Origin: Watersipora subatra
Lineage: Eukaryota; Bryozoa; Gymnolaemata; Cheilostomatida; Watersiporidae
Direction of reading: 5' to 3'
Length of the DNA: 64,000 bases
Assembly (NCBI RefSeq): GCF_963576615.1
Contig: NC_088709.1
Span: 23,266,243 to 23,330,242 of the forward strand
Positions within the stretch are counted from its first letter, which is position 1, and each line of letters opens with the position of its first letter. Below the pieces are notes generated by a model. It was not told the DNA's origin. It saw only the letters and a program-made list of their open reading frames with translations, and searched no databases. The position numbers and the translations under genes are program-made. Shown here piece after piece: positions 45,167 to 56,636 of this stretch.

Positions 45167-48100
45167 CTATGCTGTGCCACAAATGGCCCACTCACACTCT
45201 TTTGTACCGTGTAGTTTATATACGAAATCATACGGTTTAGCTGAACATCTTTTCACAGTGAGTGCCTTCTTTACCGGCCAGGTGTACCTGCAAGCAGTAT
45301 CTTTCTGTGTGTAGGTGTAATGAACTATAAAAGAACTAAGACAATTTTGGTCTTATGTTAAACTACATGGGAGGTTTGGGGCCTACATTAAACTTCCTTT
45401 AATAAACTGTTTATCGAATCCCCCAATATCATCAGTACGGCGTATTCTAGTATATCTTTGCTTTTGATACTGTAGTGTAAGACTTTAGATGAATGATGAA
45501 AAATATATACGTTTGTCATTTTGAAGTTTGACTTTTCCAGTCTTTATGATTATTTTGATTAACATTAATTGTTTACACTTTAGATGTTTTTAAAGAATTA
45601 GTCTATGTGAGAATAGTTCCATTTAAATTTAGAACTATTAAACCCATATAAACGTAAAGAGACATTTCAGGTTACTAAATATTTGTGCCACTATATGGCT
45701 GGTTTGGCTATAACTCAACTTTAACAAAACAATACTCTTGTTTCCTCAGAGTGACTCGTTTTAGTATCAACATTTAGGTTGTACTTAGACTGTAACTGGT
45801 AGTCATAGCTACTTACATTGACTAACATATAAACAGAGTACTCAAAAGCCATCATACCGGTGAGACAACTCTCGTGTCAGAAGTGAGAAGACAATTCTAA
45901 AACATGACTTTATACAATTCATCTAGTGATCATCTTATGAATAGAAACTTAACTCCCCCGCTATATATACATAGGTGTCTATACAGCTATGCAAATGTAC
46001 TACTCATTAACGATATGGCGATTTAATTGTTTGGTAGCAATTTTTAAGGTAGATGATTTGAAAATCGCCACCATTAGAAGTGGTATCGCTAATCATATAA
46101 ACGATATAATCGTGTAATGGCAATTTATCTCACACCTGATGATTTGCTAAGTGAGCAATACGGGAATTAAAACGTATGGGCCTTTTAGTTTTATAATAAA
46201 CTCATTCCAGAGCCTTCCACACACACACACATTCATGACATAAATGTTTCTAATTGTCACGAACACAAAACAGTTTCTGTTCAACTTGAAATATACACAA
46301 AGCTCTATATGAAGTTTCCCACAGTTTTATAGAAACAGTTAATTGTATATATTTACATCAAAAATGTGCCAAAATGTGAAGTAATTTATAAAACTGGTGT
46401 ATTTGGATGGCTATGGAGAAATTCTAATGCGCTTGTTTTATAAAAATACAGTTAAACTTCTTATGATCACCTCAACGGGTGAATAATTAAATAAGTTTTA
46501 TACAATGCTGTGTGTAAGTTTTTGTAGTATTTATTAGATTTGCCGTATGTTTATGGGTTTTGGACCAGATTACAGAAGTTACAATGTATTCTTATAGAGA
46601 TATTTGTTCTGACTTACAACAATTTAACATAAGATGCAGATTCCAGAACAAAATAATTTTGCATGTAGAAACCGTTGCTATATTTTGTGTAGCTTAATTT
46701 CTAGGACTAACATCACATTAAAGGCTAGTACTACACTGCCTCCGGCTTTGTATTTTCTGTATTGACGCTAGGTTATTAGACACACGAAGGAATATGTCAA
46801 GGTCGAAGAACAAATGCAAAGAAATTTGCTAAGAGCAATGCAATGGGAAATATCTTAAGCAGTAAGAAGACTAGATACCACAGCTGCCAAACATTTAATG
46901 GTGCGGCAAAAACCACGGCTGCCACTCTTTTTAATTTTTTAATTTAAATTTGTTAAGTATTTTAAGAAGGCTTACAAGACTGTACATATGATATATTCTG
47001 TTCCTGCTCTTGTTGTTGTTATGTAGAGGCTCGATTGTGTATTAATAGAGAGGTGCTATGTTAATAATTTTTAGCCTCTAAGGTCTTTCCAACCAGGACA
47101 GAAATAGCAGGTAATTGAATAAGGGCACTGTTGCCATATGAGAGCAGTCTTACCAGTCACAATTGCGATTGAGGCTGCCATGTACTGGCACCTCCCATGT
47201 GTCGCCTACTTTAGTTGGCATTTTTGCATCAGACCAGAATCCACCATGACTGCCACAAGAAAGTTGGGGTACGCATTTGTCAGCAATATGGGTTCCTGCT
47301 GCCCCTTTGATCCTGAATGATATCGAAACAAAATGTATAATTAGAAAATGGATCATAATAATAAATCACAACATAAAGAGCAGAATTTACATAATGTTTA
47401 CAAGTAGCTTTCGCAGATGTTGAGTGTAAATAAAAACAATGATAAAACAACGATAAAAGTTACTCCTGAAGTTGTTTATTACTGGTACATATGATATACA
47501 TAAACTGTACATGCACATGCAAATCTATGCATGCTTGTAGGGACAACTAAGGTTTACTAACCTAAACCATATCTCATTGCCTTGGAGCTCTTTGTCACAG
47601 TGATAATCATTATTGTTTGGGCGTATGTTGGAGCCCTGATTATCTTGTCTCCACCACTCAGTAAGATTCTTAGTGTTAGCTGATGTGCAAGGATCTAAAG
47701 ATAAAGTACTTAAGATAAGATAATGATAAGTAAGTACTCAAGATAAGATAAACTATCAGTTATCTCAACTTGCTGTAACCAAGAGAAGATAATTCTAGAA
47801 ATAAAGTACATAAAATATAATATAATGGTTAATATCATGATACAGGCTAATTTTGCAATCCTTGAACTTTGCGAGGATTATCTCCACTTGCTCATAGCGA
47901 GTCAAATCTGTCCCCAGTGCAAACTCCATTGCACGGTGGATTTGCATGTATATGCAGTTAATCAGATGCCATCGATAGTGATAGTAAAAATTATTGTGGA
48001 ATCCTTCAAGTTTTTGGGAGTTATCTACGCATTCTTAGAGTGAGCAGAGGTTACCTGTAATGGCAGGTCTATTTGGTCCTGATTGTGAAAACTTTCATAA

Positions 48101-51100
48101 TTAGAGACACTCAACTGCTGTTGAGAATCAGAGACTATTCATTTGGTTCTCAGAGCAACCACTCTGCAATTTTTCTACTACCACTCTAGCCTTCATGCAT
48201 TGCTTACTGCTAGCAGAAGATATGCGTGAGGAGGGTTTTTGGACTTCCCGATTCCAGTTTTAAGATTAAATTGGAATAAATCCGGTTTCTGGATTTGTCA
48301 GCCCAGGATCATGGCCAATTGTCTTTCAGGCTGATACAAAAGATCTTGATGACAAAAGAGATACCTAACTGTAGTTTTGAACCACTAGTTTTGAATCCTC
48401 AGCGAAGATTGAATAATTTATCTGACACATGTTGTTGATCACTTATAAGTTTCCCCAGTTCTCTGAACTGGGTGGTAAGAAGACCTTGTGACCCCTAACA
48501 GTTGTGGAGAAATAGAAAAACAAAATTTCACCACTGGTAGATTCATTGGAGATTTGACCACCATTTTTTTTAAACATAAAATCTTTTGACAATTACAAAA
48601 TGTGGTGTGGCCATTTTTGGCACATTTATATTCCATATAATGAGAAGGAAATAAACCTTTTTACCTTCCATAATGAAACTTGTTCATTTGTGTCTAGACA
48701 TGGTCACATTCACACACTCAGTACAACAAGAATACTGAATGGCCAATGCTGCCATAACCTACCGGATGCTTCTTTCGAATATTTTGTGGAAGTGCCGATC
48801 TCCTGGCTGTCGAGGCAGTGCATGACCAAACTTTGCACTAAAACTTGAACACCCTCTGAAGAGGGGTATGTATTATTTCTGACCCAATCTAAAGAAAAAA
48901 ACATAAAATATACTATATAACAAGTATTTAAAAGCAGGATGAATCAACCCTCTATATAGCCTGTAGTTCTATCCATGCAGTTATTGAGTACCTAAAAGTA
49001 TAAAAACCCACCCTTTATATAATCTGTAGTTCTATCCATACAATAGTTGAGTATCTAAGAGTATAAGGAGCCCACCCTCTAAATAGCCTGTAGTTCTATG
49101 CATGCAATGGTTGAGTATCTAAGGGTATAAGGAGCCCACCCTCTGCATAGCCTGTAGTTTCATCCATGCAATGACTGAGTATCTGAGAGTATAAGGAACC
49201 CACCCTCTAAATAGCCTGTAGTTCTATGCATGCAATGGTTGAGTATCTAAGGGTATAAGGAGCCCACCCTCTGCATAGCCTGTAGTTTCATCCATGCAAT
49301 GACTGAGTATCTGAGAGTATAAGGAACCCACCCTCTATATAGCCTGTAGTTCTATGCATGCAATGGTTGAGTATCTAAGGGTATAAGGAGCCCACCCTCT
49401 GCATAGCCTGTAGTTCTATCCATGCAATGACTGAGTATCTGAGAGTATGAGGAACTCACCCTCTATATAACCTGTAGTTCTATCCATGCAGTTATTGATT
49501 ACCTAAGAGTATAAAAAACCCACCCTCTATATAGCCTGTAGTTCTATGCATGCAATGGCTGAGTATCTAATGGTATAAAAAAACCCATCCTTTATATAAC
49601 CTGTAGTTATAGCTAGCCCACCCTCTATATAGCCTGTAGTTCTATCCATGCAATGACTGAGTATCTGAAAGTATAAGGAGCCCACCCTCTATATAGCCTG
49701 TAGTTTTGTGCATGCAATGGTTGAGTATTTAAGGGTATAAGGAGCCCACCCTCTGCATAGCCTGTAGTTCTATCCATGCAATGACTGAGTATCTGAAAGT
49801 ATAAGGAACCCACCCTCTATATAGCCTGTAGTTCTATGCATGCAATGGTTGAGTATCTAAGGGTTTAAGGAGCCTACCCTCTGCATAGCCTGTAGTTCTA
49901 TCCATGCAATGACTGAGTATCTGAGAGTATAAAGAACCCACCCTCTATATAACCTGTAGTTGTATCCATGCAATGGTTGAGTATCTAAGGGTGTAAGGAA
50001 CCAACCCTCTATATAGCCTGTAGTTACTGTCAAAGCATTGACTGAGTAGATAAGGGTATGAGGAACCCACCATCAAGATAGTTTGTGGTTCTAGCCAAGC
50101 AATGAGTCATCAGGCTGTTTAACAGCTTTACAAGGTTCTTCCATTTGTTCTGTTTGCATTGCTCCGCAGTCAGCTCTGGAAAACAAGGAGTCTCAACCAA
50201 TCACAAATGATTATATATAACCTCGGCTGTTTGGATGCCTAGACTATGACTTTCATGTACCACTTGTCTGTTTTCATTATAAAGTGTACGGTTGGCCTGT
50301 TATTATAACAAAGTATGCAGATGGTCTGTTATTAAAAGAAAGTGTACAGTTGATATGTTATTATAGCCAAGAGTACAGTTGGTCTGTTATTATAACAAAG
50401 TGTACCATTATTGTCATTAACTTTTTATGCAAAAATAATAACTTTCCTTTTTTATACAAATAATTTCGACTCCCAAAATGTTGTTATTCCATTTTGGATA
50501 CTAAATAGTGAAACACTAGTAAAAAAGTATATTTTTAGACAGTTTACCGTTACTATTAGCTAGCCCTTTGGAATTGCAACGCCCTGGTTTACTACCCTGG
50601 AATTCTATTGAAGTCATTTGATGTTTAGCTATGGATATACAAACCTTGTTGAAAATTTTTCAAGTAGTCAAATCTAATACAATGCATAATATTGATTTAT
50701 AAATTAACACCACACCAATTAAATAGGTCGACTTCTCATTGTTTCAGAATATTCTATTCAAACAAGGCAAGAGCCGAAGCCCTAACAAAAACCCAACTAC
50801 CAATAAATGAGTCAGCATGACTTATGGCTATTACGCAATGGAACACCTTGCCCAGTTACAAAGATATTGTGCAATCACTCAGGTGCTCAGTAATAATCAT
50901 GATCATTATTTTATAAACTAACTCATAGACATAACTCCATGAAACCATAGATGCAGGTTTACCAAATCATATGTACAAGTTTAGGAGAATATAGATAGAT
51001 ACATACAACTCCGCCAAATCAGATACCAATGTTTATGAGACCATAGACACAAACTTACCAAACTATATATACAAATTCATTAAACAATAGATACATGATT

Positions 51101-51387
51101 ACAGATTTAAATCTTCAAACCTCTAAAGAACTGGAAGATACATACTAACAGGAAAAAGTATAAAACAAAGTTTTTGGCATCAGCCTTACCATACATTAGA
51201 AAATAACACACAGAAGGAAATACAAACAAGATAGCTAGTTGCACTCACTCGCCATGTTCATTCCTTGACAGTAGCCATCTTCTAGAACTTCATCTAATAG
51301 CTGCTCTACAAGGAAAGACAAGTCCTTCTGATGGCATTCTGTAGAAACAATTGTCATTACCAAAATTAAAGTGACAGAAAGCTTCAT
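45167..51387 (-). CDS. Secreted single-domain D8C/D10C (uromodulin/OIT3-type) protein, 183 aa
   Basis: Exons on -: 51387-51249, 47694-47562, 47312-47154, 45287-45167 (TAG). GT..AG borders and phases 1, 2, 2 agree. Residues 1-18 are a signal peptide (MKLSVTLILVMTIVSTEC), followed by an acidic helix-like linker. Residues 47-183 form a D8C/D10C domain as in uromodulin, GP2 and OIT3: PCTSAN...TEWW, YHCDKEL, IWFRIKGAAGT, KCVPQLSCG, GGFWSDAKMP, LNRNCDW, VKRCSAKPYDFVYKL, and the close ECEWAIC. Eight cysteines (49, 79, 104, 110, 142, 158, 175, 180) and an NLT glycosylation sequon (Asn56) are present. In vertebrate GP2/uromodulin this domain carries glycan that binds bacterial adhesins; here no zona pellucida domain or anchor follows, so a freely secreted protein is inferred, function unknown. 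A 64-bp minisatellite array lies in intron 1. Joining exon 51387 to the domain exons rests on signal peptide plus phase only; the three domain exons are firm. Confidence 0.82.
48600..48904 (-). other. Unassigned open stretch in intron 1 of the D10C gene
   Basis: A - strand frame open from 48904 to 48710 contains SSEGVQVLVQSLVMHCLDSQ and ends WQHWPFSILVVLSV. It could be a small unrecognised exon, since an acceptor-like TTTCTTTAG lies near 48890. It could equally be old transposon sequence. No family was recognised. Confidence 0.25.
48945..50085. repeat. 64-bp minisatellite with alternating unit types, ~18 units
   Basis: The core is CCCACCCTCTATATAGCCTG followed by TAGTTCTAT(C/G)CATGCAATG. CCTGTAG recurs at 49087, 49151 and 49215, a 64-nt period. 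In much of the array a GCATGCAATGGTTGAG unit alternates with a CCATGCAATGACTGAG unit, giving a 128-bp higher-order dimer. Lies in intron 1 of the D10C gene. Confidence 0.93.
50264..50405. repeat. Short 29-bp minisatellite, five units
   Basis: Units like AAAGTGTACAGTTGGTCTGTTATTATAAC, the same as the large array at 54800-55730. Confidence 0.8.
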
Positions 51388-51754
51388 TTTAACGCAGTAT
51401 GCTTTGCCTTGTGTTACACTAGCAGCTGTTTTAGTCAGTATTGCAAATGCTTCTAGAATGCACTGATGATAATGCGTTTTTACGACTCTAAACCCTTTTG
51501 GAAAGTGCTCAATGGCTCTATTGTGCCAGCCAATTGAATGTGTAAAGACTAAAGCAGTTTCGTTGTGTCTTACTAATTTTATTATTCTTGGGTTTTCCTT
51601 TGTAAGCATAACAAACACCGTCATGGACAATACATCAACACTCTCAATCCTGCTGCAACAGTCTAGTGCTAGGCTTGTCATACCAACTAACATATCATAT
51701 AATAGTATGTGTCCTATATTGTATGATAATAATATTTATAATAATACTAGCTGT

Positions 51755-52080
51755 GCTACCCGGCGTTGTCCGGGTATTAAAAATAAGTTTACAAACATGC
51801 CTGGCACATTGCTAATGGATAATTTGAGTAAGCTTACTAATAAGAGCTATCGCTTCTCATGACATTACGCCATCACTTTGCATCGTGAAGGAGAGCGTAG
51901 CGTATTTGCTCTCATATTGCGACATATATCACCTAGTGAATCCATCAACCTTGTGTGGCTGAATTGGTAAGGCATTGGAGTTGTGAAACGGAGGGTTAGA
52001 GGCCAAATCTTCTGCGATACGGATTCTTTATTCCAAAATATTAATTAATAGCTATAGCTGAGCGTTTCGATGGACAAAAA
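51755..52080 (+). mobile_element. SINE of the CCGGGTATT family
   Basis: Starts ACTAGCTGTGCTACCCGGCG, with TTTGAGTAAGCTTACTAATAAGAGC in the middle. Box-A-like GTGGCTGAATTGGTAAGG and box-B-like GGTTAGAGGCC follow, and it ends TAATAGCTATAGCTGAGC. Related to 30945-31315 and the pieces in PGM3 intron 2. It lies upstream of the first D10C exon. Confidence 0.65.
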
Positions 52081-52244
52081 CCGGCGACCAACATTGAGAA
52101 ATATATATAAATTATATTAAGATATAATATTATAAGTTTTAAGTTTATATTATATTTGTTTTAAGGGTTATCTTTGGAGTGTACACTTTTTGCATTGCAG
52201 ATGTATTAGTATGTTGTATTTACTTTTTATTAGTTGTCTTTTTC

Positions 52245-54060
52245 ATCCTTTTGTATTGTTTCAACAAGTATACCGGTCACTAGCAGGGAAATACCCAAAT
52301 TCTATGAATCCCAGAATATTGTAATTGCTGTATTTTGTGATCATTAAACTATGGGTTTCGCTGTGACTATGGCTTTATTTTTCAGCTTGTTTAAGACACA
52401 CAAATAAAAGAATGAAAGGACAATTGGACTCGCTGTGTCTATAGCTATGATAACAGACACATGTTGATAAACAGACTGATGTACTTGCTGTGTTTTGTCA
52501 TAAATAGATTATTTGAGTTGCAGCGTGTTGGGTTCAATGTGTCTACAACTCTAGAAACAAAAAGTAAACAACTATGAAATTAGTCTAAATTCTAGAAGGT
52601 TTGAGCAAGTTTAGAGTAATTTCAAGAAAAAAACTAATTTAAGCTACTTTTCTAATATTGAAAGTTGTATTAGTGTTACATTTAGTGTATTTTCCCTTCA
52701 CAGTTGAACTTTTATTTTTATTTTATTCCAGAGTTACAGTTTATGTCCATACTATTACTATTTATGTCTAGTACTATACTCCAGAGCTGTAATCAGTGTT
52801 TGTTATAATAGTTCTCTGCACTCTATATGTAGAGTTTTACATGATCAATACATTCCACAATTATTGACTTCCCAGAACTGAGATTTTTCTGCTCAATGTG
52901 TCCAACCTCATTTGCTTATCGACCGTAACTTTGTATTGCTGTTTATCTTAACCTGGTGCTGTTATTGACCTTAGACATCGTCTGTTCCCATTAGTTTTAG
53001 TTTTATTTACTTGTCTAGACCAAAACATGTTTTTAAATAAAAGTTGATATTTTTAGCCATTCCTAGGTAAGTGATGTTCATATCATTTTAAAGCATAATC
53101 AAGGTAGAGACATTTATTGTGACCATATGAGACCCGTAGATGAGGTAAAAGGAGAGCAAAACTAACTAATTTCACATTTCAAATACATCATGCATAAAAC
53201 CAACTCCTAAAAATTTAAAACACATAATAAAAATATAAATAAAACAATAAGAAAACAAATACATGTATATCAATTAAAGCCATAGTATTGTTGTTAGGAA
53301 ATGCACCAATGGAAGTAAAGGTAAATCGGCGCTTGTAAAAACATCCTCATATCGGGGAAAATAATCAATTGATTTGTTTGGTTGCGTATTCATTTGCTAG
53401 GTCTCTATGCTGCGCCACAATTGGCCCACTCACACTCTTTTGTACCGTGTAGTTTATATACGAAATCATACGGTTTAGCTGAACATCTTTTCACAGTAAG
53501 TGCCTTCTTTACCGGCCAGGTGTACCTGCAAACAGTATGTTTCTGTGTGTAGGTGTAATGAACTATAGAAAAACTAAGACAATCTTTGTCTTATGTTAAA
53601 CTACATGAGAGGTTTGGGGCCTACTTTAAACTTCCTGTAATAAACTGTTTATCGAATCACCAGTACGGTGTATTCTAGTATATCTTAGCTTTTGCTACTG
53701 TAGTGTAAGACTTTAGACGAACAATGAAAAATATATACGTTTGTCATTTTGAAGTTTGACTTCTCCAGTCTTTATGATTATTTTGATTAACTTTAATTGT
53801 TTACACTTTGGATGTTTTTAAAGAATTAGTCTATGTGAGAATAGTTCCATTTAAATTTAGAACTATTAAACCCATATAAACGTAAAGAGACATTTCAAGT
53901 TACTAAATATTTTTGCCACTATATGGCTGGTTTGGCTATAACTCAACTTTAACAAAACAATACTCTTGTTTCCTCAGAGTGACTCGTTTTTGTATCAACG
54001 TTAAGGTTGTACTTAGACTGTAACTGGTAGTCATAACTACTAACATTGACTGACATATAA
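52245..54060. repeat. Duplicated block, copy B
   Basis: From about 52690 it is collinear with copy A (44442 onward) and copy D (60484 onward). Its left part, 52245-53055, is matched by the inverted copy C at 59203-60005. It ends near GACTGACATATAATCAGAGTAC. It carries an orphan D10C terminal exon. Confidence 0.85.
53405..53525 (-). CDS. Orphan terminal exon of a D10C paralogue (copy B)
   Basis: An open 121-nt exon with acceptor TTTGCAG, 39 codons and TAG, aligned base for base with the last exon of the complete D10C gene. It differs at three bases, giving Ile to Asn and Thr to Ala near the C-terminus and one silent change. Cysteines of VKRCSAKPYDFVYKL are kept, as is the last pair (C-E-W-A-N-C). 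It lies upstream of exon 1 of the complete gene on -, so it cannot be that gene's normal last exon. No domain exons for it were found between 53525 and 61152. It may be the relic of a partly lost tandem copy, or it may be used by a gene starting farther right. Confidence 0.6.
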
Positions 54061-54119
54061 TCAGAGTACGCAAAATACGCAAATTTTACAGTATGAAAGA
54101 CAACTCTCAATAAAACTAT

Positions 54120-54215
54120 TGCTTTACGTAAATCTGTTCCCGAACACGGGTAATGCAGCTAGTCTACTATATAAACGGCAATCGTTGTCTGTCTGTCTGT
54201 CTGTCTATCTATCTG
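54120..54215 (-). mobile_element. SINE end plus (CTGT)n microsatellite
   Basis: GAACACGGGTAATGCAGCTAG (54138) is the reverse complement of the CCGGGTATT-family start. A CTGT run with CTAT variants follows at about 54186-54213. Confidence 0.45.
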
Positions 54216-54243
54216 CGTATGTGTATATGTGTTCGCCGTATAG

Positions 54244-54330
54244 AGTACCATACTTTTCGGACTATTAGCCGCTACTAGGTACCTGGGGCACATTAACGGG
54301 AATCTCCAGTTAGTGCGCCTCTACATAACC
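54244..54330 (+). mobile_element. Possible pogo-like terminal repeat
   Basis: AGTACCATACTTTTCGGACT resembles TACCGTATTTTTCGGACTAT-type ends of pogo-like MITEs. No partner end was located. Confidence 0.3.
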
Positions 54331-54799
54331 TACCTATTCATCGTTTTTACACAAAAATCAATCATAATTAATACAGAAGCCAAAGCTGATGATCAAATAA
54401 AGGTTTCACTATTTGTTGGAAAATCAGAAGATTTGGAGATGCCAGAAATTGCACCTGGGCCCTCACGCTCCTATCACTCCTATCCTCACGCTTTATCACT
54501 GAGTTACATCCCCTTCGTTGTTAATGAGCCATCACAAATACCATTTGTATTTTGTATTCATACCAGTGAAATGCTTAGTGTTACATCGGTATTAAAAATC
54601 AGCTTATAAACACTGACAGGTATGGTAGTTGTGTAAATATATATGTACACCTGCATAACATATGTATAAAACTACTACATATTGTAAGTACACATATATA
54701 ATAGTTGTATACATATAGATGTATACCCCTACTATATAGTGTATATATATAGTAGTTGTATAAAAATAATGTAATGTAGAGCTATTACAAATAATACTT

Positions 54800-55730
54800 G
54801 TATTTTGTATAACCACGTGTAAAATTGGTCTGTAATTATAACCAAGTGTACAGTTAGTCTCTTATTATAATCATGTGTAAAGTTGGTCTGTGGGTATAGC
54901 CTAGTGTACAGTTGGTCTGTTATTACAACCAAGTGTACAGTTGGTCTGTTATTATAACCAAGTGTACAGTTGGTCCATTATTATAACCAAGTGTACATTC
55001 TGTCCGTTGTTAGAACCAAGTGTACATTTGGTCTGTTATTGTAACCAAGTGTACAGTTGGTCTGTTATTATAACCAAGTGTACAGTTGGTCCGTTATTAT
55101 ATTCAAGTGTACAGCAGGTCTATTGTTATAACCAAACGTTCAGTTGGTCTGTTATTAACCAAGTGTACATTTAGTCTGTTATTATAACAAAGTGTACAGT
55201 TAGTCTCTTATAATAATCATGTGTAAAGTTGGTCTGTGGGTATAGCCTAGTGTACATTTGGTCTGTTATTATAACCAAGTGTACATTTTGTCCGTTGTTA
55301 AAACCAAGTGTACATTTAGTCTGTTATTATAACCAAGTGTACAGTTTCTCTGTTATTATAATCAAGTGTACAGTTGGTCTGTTATTATAACCAAGTGTAC
55401 AGTTGCTATGTTATTATAACCAAGTGTACATTTGTTCTTTTATTATAATCAAGTGTACATTTGGTCTGCTATTATAACCAAGTGTACAGTTAGTCTGTTA
55501 TTATAACCAAGTGTACAGTTGCTCTGTTATTATAACCAAGTGTACATTTGGTCTGTTATTATAACCAAGTGTACATTCTGTCCGTTGTTAGAACCAAGTG
55601 TATATTTGGTCTGTTATTATAACCATGTGTACAGTTGGTCTGTTATTATAACCAAGTATACATTTGGTCTGTTATTATAACCAAGTGTACAGTTGGTCTG
55701 TTATTCTAACCAAGTGTACAGTTGATACAG
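54800..55730. repeat. 29-bp minisatellite, about 31 units
   Basis: Units of ATAACCAAGTGTACAGTTGG plus TCTGTTATT with a 29-nt period (CCAAGTG at 55391 and 55420). Variants are TACATTT, TCCGTTG and CATGTG. The array ends about 40 nt before the gypsy pol remnant. Confidence 0.93.
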
Positions 55731-56636
55731 GCGTAACTACTTTAAAGTTTTGACTGGTACCATTGCAATTGCAACATCAGTTTGTAGTAGCTGATGTGGA
55801 CAACCACCTTTTGTTAGGGCTATATTTCTTGGAGGCTTAAGAATGCCGGGTAGATTTCCGTCACTGTCAGCTACAATGTAAGGGCAGCACGGTTGCCTGT
55901 TGCTTGGAAGACGGGAAACCTCTTTCAATAAATGTGCAAGTCAAACAAAATATGGTTGTTTCACCGAATACCGAGTGTCTGCAACTAGCAAGACTAAGTC
56001 AGAAGTGGATGTCAGGACCGGCCGTATGGAAGCTTCATATAAGATTCCAGGCCTGTGGGTGGCCACATCTCTGCATGAGCCTACCACACGAGAGGTCTAT
56101 AGTTGCGTGATGAGTACAACCAACCAGCCTATCTATCTGCCTTTTGGAATAAAAGTAGCCCTATGTACTCTTGTGGAAGTTCAAGAGCAGCTTCGGAATG
56201 ACTATAAGAAAACTTAAATTCCTAAATACATGGAGGACTACCTCCCCAATTGGACCTAACGCTTGTCAGAGATAGAGCCAAATCAAGGCACGACACTACT
56301 ATTAAAACGTCAGAAAGTTGTCAGTTCTAGCAAGTATGATGTTTGACAAACCAAAGTGATTAGGCATTAAATTCTCATTAAGAAGTATGCGATAGCCATT
56401 AAACAGTGACCATATCAGCAAGAACTAGTAAAAAAGACTGAGATTGAGAAACAAGAGGAGGGTTTGAAGCAGCACAAACTCATCAAAGAGGAGCACGGGC
56501 CTGGAGTTTTCCAGGGGCTCTTCTGAAAAATAAATGTAACAGCTGGCGCTTTTGCGTAAATTATCAGAAACTACATGTAAATTGAGTTACCCACAAGGAC
56601 GCGTACCCCTTACCACGCATTGATGATAGTCTAGAT

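Larger units (their letters stand above)
44442..46712. repeat. Duplicated block, copy A (holds terminal D10C exon)
   Basis: Collinear over its length with 60484-62975 and in part with 52245-54060. Starts near TTCCCTTCACAGTTGAAC and ends near TTGTGTAGCTTAATTTCTAG. It covers the last exon, the last intron and the 3' flank of the D10C gene read on -. By eye the copies differ at only a few percent of positions. Confidence 0.85.

Noticed and set aside
44442-46712. Unknown LINE or LTR element
   Set aside because: No reverse transcriptase, terminal repeats or poly(A) tail could be seen; the shared D10C exon explains the block better as segmental duplication.
46713-47153. Additional D10C exon between 47154 and 46713
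   Set aside because: No frame matched the expected domain continuation; the needed segment was found in phase at 45287-45167.
55900-56217. 105-aa ORF as an independent gene
   Set aside because: It overlaps the retropepsin-like part of the gypsy pol remnant in shifted frames.
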